NCBI RefSeq assembly: GCF_009730915.1
Contig: NC_052476.1
Span: 1,302,001-1,366,000 of the forward strand
From: Dioscorea cayenensis subsp. rotundata
Lineage: Eukaryota > Streptophyta > Magnoliopsida > Dioscoreales > Dioscoreaceae
Length of the DNA: 64,000 nucleotides
Reading direction: 5' to 3'
Shown here: in pieces, positions 53,540-64,000 of the stretch
Numbering within the stretch: the first letter of the stretch is position 1
Layout: the number at the start of each line of letters is the position of its first letter
The notes under the pieces: model-generated
Told to the model about the DNA's origin: nothing
What the model saw: only the letters and a program-made list of their open reading frames with translations
The model's database searches: none
Translations under genes and position numbers: made by a program

Positions 53540-56500
53540 TATTCAAAAACATGATTTAACCCGCTTGTGACGACCCCTTTGTCATGGGACGCGGTACCGC
53601 TCCTCCTTAAGTATCGCGGGTAACATACCGTGATCGAGGTAAGGAACGTGCATGCTGCGGTGGCCGTAACTTCTCACCCCACGAATGTGCTCGATAAACC
53701 GCATGGCGTGAGCGGCGCGATCGACGCTTCCTTGTTTTGGCGCTGGGGTTTTACGTAGCCGTCACGCGGCGGGTACTTTTGATCGTCAGACTCAGCTTAA
53801 CTCCATATCGACACAAAGGTCGAATAGATTCCACTGCCGAGATATGCAAGTCGAGATTAGAATACCGATTTAAATACCAAAGCGAGATATTAATCGGACG
53901 TAATTAAAGAACTTACCATGTCCAACAGCGTCCCTTATCGTACCCGGACATGAAGAATAATACTCAGTATTCTTGATTATCATTGTCCGGACGACGACAT
54001 GGAAGTGGCCATTCATGATTATCGGGAGGATGACAATTTGAACTTATGCAGTGCTTGCGCAGCGATCCCGATCATAGCCATAATGTGTGTCGTATGCGTC
54101 GATGCACGCTTTGACATAAAGCAGTATGAAGCGGTCGATGATGGGCGCTTCTTGTAAGGATATGGCTCTTTGCTCAGCGACTTTTGTATTATGCATCGAA
54201 AAGCGTCCCATCACATCATCGGTGACCATCTCCTTCCCTCAGCGGTGTATAACACGTCAGCGTGTGGTCGCGGCGTCGTTCTTCCACACGGCGGTCTTTG
54301 AGGTTAAACGATAACAGATATTAGAAGACCATATTGTAAATATTTAAATGATATTATCAATTGTTACATGATATTATATATAATTAAACGGTAAGGCGAA
54401 AACTTAAATGATAACATAATGGTATTAAACACTATTAGGTAATATTTAAACACTATAAGAAACCCTTTAAACAATATCATAAAAACGTTACACTTACCCG
54501 TCCATAGTGCAGTTGAGGAAGATCCTCATCAACTCCTGCTCGTATTTGTTAAGACGACTCAGGCCAACCCATTTCTTCTTCTTCGGAATAAAAGCTTTCC
54601 GAGCCGTATGGTCCAATTTTTGATTGGCCTTGATCATCTCTCTCGTTGCTCGGTCGGGGTCTTCATCAGCATCTTCCTTGGATGCGGGGACGATGGCGAC
54701 AGCATCAACTGCAGACACATCCTTACATTGTTGTTCTTGTTGTGGGATTGTGTCTGGCTTCGATGCGGGGACGACGGCGACAGCATCAACCGCAGACACT
54801 TCCTTAACTTGTTCTTGACCTTCAGGGATTGTGTCCATCTTTGATGCCGCAATCTCGGCAGCCGGTTCCACCGGGTCGACGATTTCATCGAGAAGAGAGT
54901 CAACGACCTTCTCAACCGCGGCAACGGCCACATCATCTACGATGTCCTCCACCGTCATGGCCATGTCATCAACGGCGACAGACTCGATATGACGATCGCA
55001 CCGATGGTGTTGCTATTGTTTCATCGTCGGACCGGCGGTGGAGACGAGGCGATGTGTTCTCCTCTTTTTCGCAGAGTCTCTTGAATGTGGCCGCCTTGGA
55101 ATGACCTTCCCGATGATGTCGTCGTCAGTCGAAATTCCGGCGCCTCGTTCGTCCCGGGTGCTCGGTTCTTTCGAGGGATAGGCGCGACCGGTCTGTGAAA
55201 GCGTCCTTCCGGCTCACTCGCACGGCGACAAGCCGAGGAAACTTCGGTCGTCAATATCAGCAGTACTGCGTAAGAGTTGCGGTGACATCTTCGCCCAATG
55301 TCACGGTAGGTGCCGTCACTCGGAGGGCTGCCATGGTCGGGGGATCGTCGTTGTCGTGGTAGGGAGGGTTGTTAGCAATCTGCGGGGTAGGGGAGGGCTT
55401 CTCGGGCGTCGAGGAATCGTGCTGGCGTGGTGGGGTCGGAAGTAGGAGAGCAGGGCGTCCAGGCAGCATGATGAGGTCGCTCTCTCGTCCTCGCTTCGAG
55501 CTAGCGGTTCGGGAGCAGATGGCATCCATCCGGTCGGGTTGGGCGCCCAACAAATATTTCTTCTTGACGATTCGCGAACCAGCTCAGGAAACTATATATT
55601 TAAAGCGTTATAGAATATAATTAAGCGGAGAGACGAGAATATTTAAACGGTTATTAATAATAGTTAAACGGTAAATACTAAAGTTAAACGCTATGTTTTA
55701 AACATTAAAGACTTATGTTAGACATTGTCCATGATTTATTACCTCTTTTCCATCGACGATGACTAAGCTCAGTTTCTCACCGTCACTTGCTTCGGTGAGT
55801 ACTTTTCACCGTAGCAGCGGACATCCTTGGGATCTTCTTAGAAGCGGACTTTCTTCCCCTGATCCGATCTCGTAAAACCGAGGCGTTAAGCGCGACCGAA
55901 AGCAACCCTTAATGTATCCCACATGTTGGTCTTCTTCCCGCGCATCTATCTTGCACTCGGGCGGCAGCCATGGAATATCCTCCATAAGCCACTTGTGCGT
56001 CAGCCTCGCGCCCATGCGTATCGCCCCATACGGGCTGGTAGATCATCGACGTAGTCAGCGATCCGAGTTCGGAGCCGAGCATGATGTATTTGGGAAGAGG
56101 GACTGTCCCTCATGAGGTACACCATCGGGAGTTTGACAAAAATTATCTTCTTCTCCCTCAGTCGAACAAGTTGCACTGAGTGCTCTTGATGGAGTCTCTG
56201 TGTCTCGTGGGTCTTTGATAGATACTGAGCCTTGAACGCACGACACGGTTTTCTTCTTCGAAGACCCGACTCGCGTCGCCATCGCATACGCAGACCAAGA
56301 ACGACGGGCCACATCTTGGAGGTGCTGAAAACTCGGCGAGCTTTCCCCGATCCACGAATTTATTGGTGCGACCATCGTACGCTTTGCAAAAAAGAGAATC
56401 AAGAAGGGCCCTCTCTTGGTATATGGCTTCCGACTCGATGAGCGCATAAGCGGTGTCCTTCGAATAATCTCCCGATGTCGAGGGTCATGTTAACTTTCAA

Positions 56501-56960
56501 TTCGATTTAAGGTCTCACATGCTAGGTGTCGAAATAGCGCCCATTAACTAGGTTGACGCCAGTAATCACTAGCTGCGAGTATTGACAAAAAGTTTAAGCG
56601 TTAATATAAGGTTTTTAAGCGGTAAACTCTCGGTTATTAAGCAGTAGATATAAAATGTTAAACGAGACCCATTTTGTTAAAGCGAGAGACGGAATACTTA
56701 AGCAGAGAGCAACAAATGTTAAGCTGAACATCTCATTTCTTAAATGTCGACCTCGTTTGTAAAAACGCAGCCATATCAAGCGAAGCGGAAATGTACATTA
56801 TAAATATTACACAAATCATAACGATCGAAAAAAACTATTTCGAGTAGTGTATACATCTAAAATCGCAAAAACAAAACAAAACCCTAGCAGAAATCTCCTG
56901 CAGACTAACAAAACCCCAGTGAGAAATCCCCTACGAGACTTGATATCTTCCAACAAAAAG
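53540..56960 (-). pseudogene. Ulp1-like (C48 peptidase) gene carried by the MULE, disrupted
   Basis: On the minus strand, blocks read as an Ulp1-type protease remnant. Upstream exons (about 55800-56460) hold an N-terminal region with SAPPRCGPSFLVCVCDGDA and KLPMVYLMRDSPSS. A Glu/Ala/Val-rich segment (54494-54964) contains two near-identical copies of VSAVDAVA-VVPAS. The protease domain (about 53600-54230) has GHFHVVV (candidate catalytic His) and HAMRFIEHIRG. The residues before HAMRF read D-R-A instead of the family's D-C-G, so the nucleophilic Cys codon (TGC expected) is CGC. Frames are broken several times. Known plant MULEs carry such genes; their role in transposition is not settled. Confidence 0.55.
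54494..54964 (-). CDS. Acidic repeat exon of the Ulp1-like gene
   Basis: An open 156-codon stretch has an internal duplication: two copies of about 30 residues (VSAVDAVA…PASK) flank QEQQ-type linkers. It ends in a basic KKKKWVGLSRLNKYEQEL segment that probably leads into the protease domain. An intron-like AT-rich spacer with repeated motifs separates it from 53600-54290. Confidence 0.45.
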   Translation of the reverse strand: MAMTVEDIVDDVAVAAVEKVVDSLLDEIVDPVEPAAEIAASKMDTIPEGQEQVKEVSAVDAVAVVPASKPDTIPQQEQQCKDVSAVDAVAIVPASKEDADEDPDRATREMIKANQKLDHTARKAFIPKKKKWVGLSRLNKYEQELMRIFLNCTMDG

Positions 56961-57477
56961 CAGGAGCACAAAACAAAACCGAAAAATCTTTCTTTAGTAA
57001 CGTAGCAGTTAACATAAAACCATACTCGATACCTTAGATTGCAAGTCGATGAAATGCCAACTAGTTAGCATGGGACTTCTCCTTCGAGATCTGGGTGGAA
57101 AGGGAAAAGGCGATGAAATGGCAATTCTGAGGCTTGCCGGTAGAGACAACTTCGGAGGCGACTCGAAATGGAAAAAGTCGAAGGCGTGAGTTGAGAAAAA
57201 GCGATTAAACCAGCTCCGATAAATTAGCTCTCGAGTTCCTACTGGAAAAACCCCCACTTCCTCTCAAATCGCCGAGATGGTCGGTAGCCACGACTCCCCA
57301 TGCAAAGGCATTTTCAGTCAAAAATTTGAAAGCTCACTCAGATTGCATCAGATTCCGGGGTTTGGGGGTTTGAAAAAAACATAGAGCTTTTAAAAGGAGG
57401 GGTTTTGGGGATTCTGAAAGCTAGCAGGGTGTTTTTAGCGATTTCTGAAACTTAAAGGGTTTTTGTGCAATTTCCAC

Positions 57478-57486
57478 TAAAAATAA
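57478..57486. repeat. Right 9-bp target-site duplication of the MULE
   Basis: TAAAAATAA, identical to 48208-48216. Confidence 0.85.
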
Positions 57487-57884
57487 TTATAAAAATTAAA
57501 TTATTTCTATTAATTTTAATCAACTTTTGACCGTACGGAGATGAAGGGAATAATAAAAAAAAAAATATATATATATATATATTAAATTTTTAATAATAAT
57601 TTTTAATTTTATTTCCCAGAAACCACAGATCACATCATCTGAACCGTCCAAATAAAAAATCAACGGTGGATCCATTACTCATAATACCAATAAAGCTCTT
57701 CCATTCGTCTCCTTTCCTCTTCCCCAAGTCACCTTCTTCTCTTTATAGTTTATATATAATAACATCCATCTCCCATTTATTTCAATCCCCAAATCGGAAT
57801 AACATCACCACGAACAACCATAATTTTTATTCCCAAAATACCCCTCCCTCTTCCTCTTCCTCTTCTTCTCTCCCTCCTCCAACC
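57487..57884 (+). promoter_or_regulatory. NFX1-like gene promoter and leader
   Basis: AT-rich, with (AT)n near 57565-57581. A C/T-rich leader runs from about 57700 to the ATG at 57885 with no intervening in-frame stop. The MULE inserted only 398 bases upstream of this start, so it may have replaced distal promoter elements. Confidence 0.4.
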
Positions 57885-60800
57885 ATGAACCGCAAGCCTT
57901 CCCGCTCTCGCCAAGCTTGGGTACCTCGTTTCTCTAACCCTAATCCTAACCCTAATCCAGATTCTCGCCATGGCCATGGATCCCAGTCTCAATCCTTATC
58001 GGATCCTTCCTCGATTCCCCAGCTCGTTCAAGAAATCCAGGATAAGCTCTCCCGCGGCGCCGTTGAGTGCATGATTTGCTATGATAACGTCCGGCGATCG
58101 GCGCCGATCTGGTCCTGCTCTAGCTGCTACTCGCTTTTCCATCTTCACTGCATCCGCAAGTGGGCTCGCTCTCCTACTTCAGGTGATCACTCCTCTGCTT
58201 CCGGCTCCGCCTCCGCTGCTGCTTCCTGGCGTTGCCCTGGTTGCCAGTCTATTCAAGCTATCAAGCCTGAAGATCTTTCCTACCTTTGCTTCTGCGGCAG
58301 CCGGCGGGATCCCCCCAATGACCTCTACCTCACCGCTCACTCCTGCGGCGAACCCCTGCCGCAAGCCACTGGATCGCGGTGATCCCGGAGAGAACGAGTA
58401 TCTTGATCCTTGTCCTCATGTCTGCGTGCTGCCGTGCCACCCCTGGCCCTTGCCCGCCTTGCAAGGCTTTTGCCCCTCGTAGGCCTTGCCCTTGCGGGAA
58501 GAAGACCGTCGTTCGGCGCTGCTCTGATCGGACATCTCCCCTCACCTGTGGTCAGGTCTGTGGTCGGCTTCTCTCTTGTGGTCGCCACCGCTGTGAAAAG
58601 ATCTGCCATACTGGGGCTTGCAGCCCCTGCCGTGTCTTGATTACTGCGTCTTGCTTTTTGCTCCAAGAAATCTGAGGTTGTGCTCTGTGGTGACATGGCG
58701 ATGAAGGGGGAGGTTATGGATTCGGATGGGTTCTTTTCTTGTGATTCAATGTGTGGGAAGATGCTTGCTTGTGAGAATCATGATTGCCGTGAAAGTTGCC
58801 ATCCGGGGCCGTGTGGTGACTGCGAGTTGTTGCCGGAGAAGATCAATACTTGCCATTGTGGGAAGACGCCATTGTCGAAGGAGCGTGAGAGTTGCTTGGA
58901 TCCAATACCTACTTGTTCGCAGGTTTGTTCCAAGTTGCTTCCTTGTGGTGTTCATCAATGTGGAGAGACTTGCCATGCTGGGGATTGCCCGCCTTGTCTG
59001 GCCAAGGTTGAGCAGAAGTGCCGGTGTGGGTCATCTACACGAACTGTAGAGTGCTTTAGAATGTTGGAAGAGACGAATAAATTTGTGTGTGAGAAGCCGT
59101 GTGGGAAGAAGAAGGGTTGTGGGAGGCACAGGTGCAGTGAGAAATGCTGCCCTTTGTCTAAACCCAGTGGGCAGCTTGCTGCTTATGATTGGGACCCTCA
59201 TTTGTGTTCAATTTCGTGCGGAAAGAGGCTTCAGTGTGGACAGCATTCTTGCCAGTTGCTGTGCCACAGTGGCCATTGTCCACCGTGCTTGGAAACCATC
59301 TTCACTGATCTTACCTGTGCTTGTGGGAAGACTTCGATACCTCCTCCTTTGCCTTGTGGTACTCCGAGCCCATCGTGTCCTCATCCTTGTTTGGTGCCTC
59401 AGCCTTGTGGGCACTCAGCAGCTCACACATGCCATTTCGGAGACTGCCCTCCGTGCTCTGTGCCTGTAGTGAAGGAATGCATTGGTGGGCATTTGCTTCT
59501 GAGGAATATACCTTGTGGTTCCAAAGATATCCGATGCAATCAGCTCTGTGGGAAGACTAGACAGTGTGGGTTGCATGCTTGTTCCAGGACTTGTCATCCT
59601 CCTCCTTGTGATTCATCATCTGGGTCAGTCTCTGGAGCAAAAGAGTCTTCATGTGGGCAAGTTTGTGGCGCACCACGGAGGGATTGCAAGCACACATGTA
59701 TGGCAGCTTGCCATCCCTCTGCTTCGTGCCCAGATTTGAGATGCGAGTTTCCAGTCACAATCTCCTGTTCTTGTGGCCGCATCACAGCTAGTGTTCCATG
59801 TGGTGCTGGCGGCAGCACAAGCGGATATCATATGGAGACTGTATTTGAATCATCGGTAATTCAGAAGCTGCCAGTGCCTCTTCAGCCAGTGGAAGCAGAT
59901 GGGAAGAAGGTGCCTCTTGGTTTGAGGAAGTTAACTTGTGATGAAGAATGTGCTAAGATGGAAAGGAAGCGGGTTCTCGCTGACGCATTTGACATAACTC
60001 CAAATCTGGAGGCATTGCACTTTGGGGAGAATGCAAGTACTTCTGAATTGCTTTCAGATCTCTTGAGAAGGGAGCCTAAGTTCGCCATGGCTGCTGAGGA
60101 GAGGTTCAAGTTCTTGGTTATGGGGAAACCTAAAGGAAGCACTTCCAGCACCCTTAGAGTTCACATATTCTGCCACATGATCAAGGAGAAGAGGGATGCA
60201 ATTAAGGCTTTGGCAGAGAGGTGGAAGCTTGCAGTACTTTCAGCAGGATGGGAACCGAAACGTTTTGTAGTTGTTCATGTTACTCCCAAGTCCAAACCTC
60301 CATCTCGGATCTTGGGCGCCAAACCTGGCCTTCCTATAACCGCTCCTCCCCATCCTCCGGTTTTTGATCCGCTGATTGACATGGATCCTAGGCTTGTTGT
60401 CTCTATGCTTGACTTGCCAAGAGATGCAGATATCAGTTCATTGGTTCTCAGGTTTGGTGGCGAATGTGAGATGGTTTGGCTGAATAATAAGAATGCTCTA
60501 GCTGTTTTTAATGATCCGATGCGGTCTGCTACTGCTCTAAGGAGGCTGGATCATGGGTCAGCGTATCATGGTGCGGTCATGGTCCTTCCAAATGGTGGAG
60601 CATCCGGGCAACCAGTGAGCAATGCATGGGGGCTTGTACAGAAAGAGGAACAGTACCTGCAAAGAGCAGTGGTAATCCATGGAAGCAAGCTCTTGCCACG
60701 GAGTCAGAATCATGGGGTGATGCTACATTGCCTCATTGGAGACCCGAATGAAGTGCCTCCCATTGCGGCTTCCCAAACAGATGGGATGTTCTTGATCCAA

Positions 60801-61004
60801 ATGCTTCTGCAAATACAGTGACGACTGAATCAGTGGATGGTCATAATGTGACTACTATGATTGATCAAACGCATGGCAGCGTAAGCTCTTCTTCTCAGGG
60901 TGTGAGCATTAATAGTGAGGCAGTGGTTGAGGAAAGCGGTGGATGACTGGGAGGAGGCTCTATCAGTGACAGTGCAAGCATATTCCTATTTTGCTGGCAG
61001 CTGA
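57885..61004 (+). CDS. NFX1-type zinc-finger protein (NFXL1-like), multiple frame breaks
   Basis: An intronless gene of about 1040 codons. It begins MNRKPSRSRQAW, then has a RING-like domain (CMICYDNVRRSAPIWSC … WRCPGC), a series of NFX1-type zinc fingers (CG-x-H-x-C-x-x-CHxGxCPPC, about ten) and an R3H-like region (ERFKFLVMGKPKGS … AIKALAERWKL). RING plus NFX fingers are typical of NFXL transcription regulators in stress and salicylate/defence responses. Frames shift at 58353-58356 (extra C), 58441-58443 (extra C), 58655-58659 (extra T in T5), about 60660 (one base missing), around the TGA at 60749, and 60933-60935 (extra A). The last correction gives the conserved VDDWEEA end and a stop at 61002-61004. 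The indels lie mostly in homopolymers, suggesting consensus errors, but decay is possible. Confidence 0.85.
58353..58659 (+). other. Three homopolymer frame breaks in the NFX1-like gene
   Basis: Extra C at 58353-58356 (GEP|CRKPLDR), extra C at 58441-58443 (CH|PGPCPPC) and extra T at 58655-58659 (ASCF|CSKKSE). The three together return to the original frame. Confidence 0.85.
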
Positions 61005-61353
61005 TCATGATGGAATTTGGTAATATAAATACATGAGGTGATAGATATCGATGCTTGTTTTGATTTTGATATTCCTTGAAGTGCTGAATGTAGGCCTTCT
61101 CTTTGCCAATCTTGAGGCAAGGCAAATGAGTACAAGTGAACGATGAGCCCTACGAGGATGAAAAGTTCATTTTATGTTTGTGATATGAATAGATTCCTCA
61201 TTTGAATGTTACTTGTTGCCGAAGGGGGATTCTGAGACACTAGCATTCATTTTGGTTTTCCTATATGTTTCTACAGGAAGACCAATGTAACTAAACTGAG
61301 TAGTTTTTGAGGCAATACCTTATCTTGAAATGTCCAACCTCTCATATTGAGTT
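61005..61353 (+). other. NFX1-like 3' UTR
   Basis: About 350 bases downstream of the stop with no other ORF. It runs into the assembly gap. Confidence 0.5.
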
Positions 61354-62353
61354 NNNNNNNNNNNNNNNNNNNNNNNNNNNNNNNNNNNNNNNNNNNNNNN
61401 NNNNNNNNNNNNNNNNNNNNNNNNNNNNNNNNNNNNNNNNNNNNNNNNNNNNNNNNNNNNNNNNNNNNNNNNNNNNNNNNNNNNNNNNNNNNNNNNNNNN
61501 NNNNNNNNNNNNNNNNNNNNNNNNNNNNNNNNNNNNNNNNNNNNNNNNNNNNNNNNNNNNNNNNNNNNNNNNNNNNNNNNNNNNNNNNNNNNNNNNNNNN
61601 NNNNNNNNNNNNNNNNNNNNNNNNNNNNNNNNNNNNNNNNNNNNNNNNNNNNNNNNNNNNNNNNNNNNNNNNNNNNNNNNNNNNNNNNNNNNNNNNNNNN
61701 NNNNNNNNNNNNNNNNNNNNNNNNNNNNNNNNNNNNNNNNNNNNNNNNNNNNNNNNNNNNNNNNNNNNNNNNNNNNNNNNNNNNNNNNNNNNNNNNNNNN
61801 NNNNNNNNNNNNNNNNNNNNNNNNNNNNNNNNNNNNNNNNNNNNNNNNNNNNNNNNNNNNNNNNNNNNNNNNNNNNNNNNNNNNNNNNNNNNNNNNNNNN
61901 NNNNNNNNNNNNNNNNNNNNNNNNNNNNNNNNNNNNNNNNNNNNNNNNNNNNNNNNNNNNNNNNNNNNNNNNNNNNNNNNNNNNNNNNNNNNNNNNNNNN
62001 NNNNNNNNNNNNNNNNNNNNNNNNNNNNNNNNNNNNNNNNNNNNNNNNNNNNNNNNNNNNNNNNNNNNNNNNNNNNNNNNNNNNNNNNNNNNNNNNNNNN
62101 NNNNNNNNNNNNNNNNNNNNNNNNNNNNNNNNNNNNNNNNNNNNNNNNNNNNNNNNNNNNNNNNNNNNNNNNNNNNNNNNNNNNNNNNNNNNNNNNNNNN
62201 NNNNNNNNNNNNNNNNNNNNNNNNNNNNNNNNNNNNNNNNNNNNNNNNNNNNNNNNNNNNNNNNNNNNNNNNNNNNNNNNNNNNNNNNNNNNNNNNNNNN
62301 NNNNNNNNNNNNNNNNNNNNNNNNNNNNNNNNNNNNNNNNNNNNNNNNNNNNN
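61354..62353. other. Assembly gap of exactly 1000 N
   Basis: A run of 1000 Ns. The round number suggests a placeholder of unknown true size. Confidence 1.
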
Positions 62354-64000
62354 TCAGTTATTACAGTGGTGGCTTAAATTAATTTTTCTTTCTCTTAAAT
62401 ATAAAAGTACTTATTTTATATATTATTATTTTTTTACCAATTCAAAATTGTTTGGAAACAATACCAAATTAGATGAAAACACTCTTTGATTTTTTCTCTT
62501 TAATAATGAAAATTTTCCAAACATAAAACTATCCAACTCATTTTTTTTTTTTTAAAAACAACAACAAGACTTGCAATAAATAAATGCTTTCTTTATAAAC
62601 CAATCCATAAAATGAATTCTTTTGACTCTTCCGGACTTATGTCCGGGTGGGGTCATTAGTTGAGTAATGTGATTCATCTCTAACTACTACAATGAAAAAC
62701 TAATTTAAGGTAATTAACTTAACTATCTATTAAGAGGGAAGCATGACCATGTGCAATGAAAAGTGACATTGAATTGAAAGTGAATGTGGGGAAGTTGATG
62801 TAATAATATATATATATATATATATAATGTATAGCTTTGCAAGTAGGCAAACCCCATTCATTTATTTTGTTTATCTTTTTGCCATATTATCTTCTCCTTC
62901 TTCCAAGCATTCCCATGTTTATCATTTCATGTTCTCACATCTTAATTTGTGGCCATGAAAATTTTCATTTCAAAATATAAATAAATAATTAAATAAAATA
63001 AAAGCTTGTGGTCCTTAATGGTCACTATAGCACGTTTTTTAAACCAGAAAGGGAAATGCAAATGTACAGAGCATCATATTTATTTATTTATATTTAAAAA
63101 ATTAGGAAAATGCAAATGTACGAGTAGAATTTTAACGTTAACTTTTGAGTTGAAAGAGAAATGAAATACCAGTTACCTAATTATGAAGGTGGTCCCTGTG
63201 TCATCTTTTTTAGTTTATTTAATGTGTTATCTAATAATATGTTGTATATGGTCATTAGAAAACTTTTCTAGTGATCATTAATTTTACGAATTTTTTTTAA
63301 TACTTTGTTGGCTGTTATTTTTGTATTTATTTTTGTTTTCTTGATATTTTCAAAATGTGTGGTTCATTGTGTGCACATATTCAAATAATTAAACCTGTAT
63401 GAGTAGAAATTAAACCTCAACTGTTAGGTTGAAAGAGAAATGAAATACTAATTTGAAAAAAAAATAAAATACCAATTATCTCATTATACAAATGATAATG
63501 CATCAATTCATTTCGTACGTTTAATGTACATCTTATAATATGTTGTTTATGGCCATAGGAAAACTTTCTTATGGTCATCATTTTTTTTTTAATTTATTGA
63601 TTATCATTCTTGTAATTATTTTTATTTTTTGTTTTTTTAAAGTTTATGTGGTCCATCGTATATATTATTATTGTGGGCACATGTTCAAATAATTAAAGCT
63701 TATTTGCAGTTGTTTTCTGAAAACATTTCTTTTAAAGCAATTTTTAATTTTTAAAAAAAATTGATAAGTATGATAGAGATGTACATAACTGAAAGTACAT
63801 CTTAAAAATATTAGAAATAAAAAATGGAGCTGTTTGTACCACAAAGTACAAGAACCATATCTTCCTGCCAGTCAGTGCACAGAAAAACAAAAGATCAATT
63901 AATCAACAAACAAATTTAAATACTAATGATAAACTCACTTGTCAATGCAAATGCAAATCAATTGATTTGATTATGTTGGCTGTGCAATTCAACAGCTTAT
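62354..64000. other. AT-rich intergenic DNA
   Basis: No gene seen. It contains an (AT)n run at about 62806-62826 and a tandem duplication at about 63118-63700. Confidence 0.6.
63118..63700. repeat. Tandem duplication, about 290-bp unit
   Basis: Two diverged copies (about 63118-63398 and 63399-63700) share 'ttgaaagagaaatgaaatac', 'aatatgttgt', 'aaaacttt', 'acatattcaaataattaaa' / 'acatgttcaaataattaaa' and a 'gagtaga' start. Indels are present. Confidence 0.75.

Larger units (their letters stand above)
48217..57477. mobile_element. Mutator-like element (MULE), 9261 bp
   Basis: A perfect 9-bp direct repeat (TAAAAATAA) flanks a 9261-bp segment, as expected for Mutator-type insertion. The ends are weak inverted repeats: GGGAAAATTAC at the left and, on the other strand, GTGGAAATTGC at the right. 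About two thirds of positions match by eye over the outer 58 bases with one gap (shared words AAATT, ACCC, TTTCA, AAAAAC, CCCT). Inside are a MULE transposase (+, about 50505-53050) and an Ulp1-like protease gene (-, about 53540-56960), convergent. Base composition differs from the surroundings, with many CG dinucleotides. The layout matches MULEs known to carry Ulp1-like genes (Kaonashi-type in rice). It sits between NUP155 and the NFX1-like gene. Confidence 0.85.

Noticed and set aside
61307-62489. Apparent long ORFs across the N run
   Set aside because: They exist only because Ns hide stop codons.

Overview
This window is nuclear DNA from a flowering plant. It has AT-rich intergenic DNA, GT-AG introns, CT/GA-rich leaders and several plant-only gene families: class II trehalose-phosphate synthase, type-B response regulator, ZEITLUPE-type LOV/F-box/kelch protein, TBL acetyltransferase and DRP1 dynamin. 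The NUP155 N-terminus looks more monocot-like than eudicot-like to me. That is an impression from memory, not a result.

Layout, left to right: class II TPS (+, 1256-4000, one frameshift); a cluster of diverged tandem repeats; TBL14/16-type protein (-, 5696-7581); a 3 kb repeat-rich spacer with a hairpin MITE; type-B ARR (-, 12474-15479); an AT-rich spacer; ZEITLUPE/ADAGIO (+, 19094-22713); DRP1C-like dynamin (-, 23158-28501, 16 exons); a non-autonomous hAT element with an 8-bp target duplication (29503-30388); an uncharacterised conserved plant protein (-, 31292-34919); a 150-aa intronless gene (-, 37300-37752); NUP155 (+, 39211-47524, two single-base frameshifts); a complete-looking 9.26 kb Mutator-like element with a perfect 9-bp target duplication (48217-57477); an NFX1-like zinc-finger gene (+, 57885-about 61004, at least five frame breaks); a 1000-N gap (61354-62353); and AT-rich DNA with a tandem duplication.

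The genes are unrelated single-copy housekeeping or signalling genes, not a pathway cluster. The exon models of TBL, ARR, ZTL, DRP1 and the 533-aa protein close exactly in frame. TPS and NUP155 close only if one and two single bases are discounted, and the NFX1-like gene needs several such corrections. These breaks sit beside intact genes, so consensus indel errors are a serious alternative to gene decay, and the same caution applies to the broken reading frames inside the Mutator-like element.

The most unusual feature is that element. A MULE transposase (+) with all three D-D-E residues and a SWIM finger converges on an Ulp1-like gene (-) whose catalytic cysteine codon appears changed. Its non-coding parts carry arrays of a short TTTAAAC / CGCTTTAA-like motif that I cannot explain.
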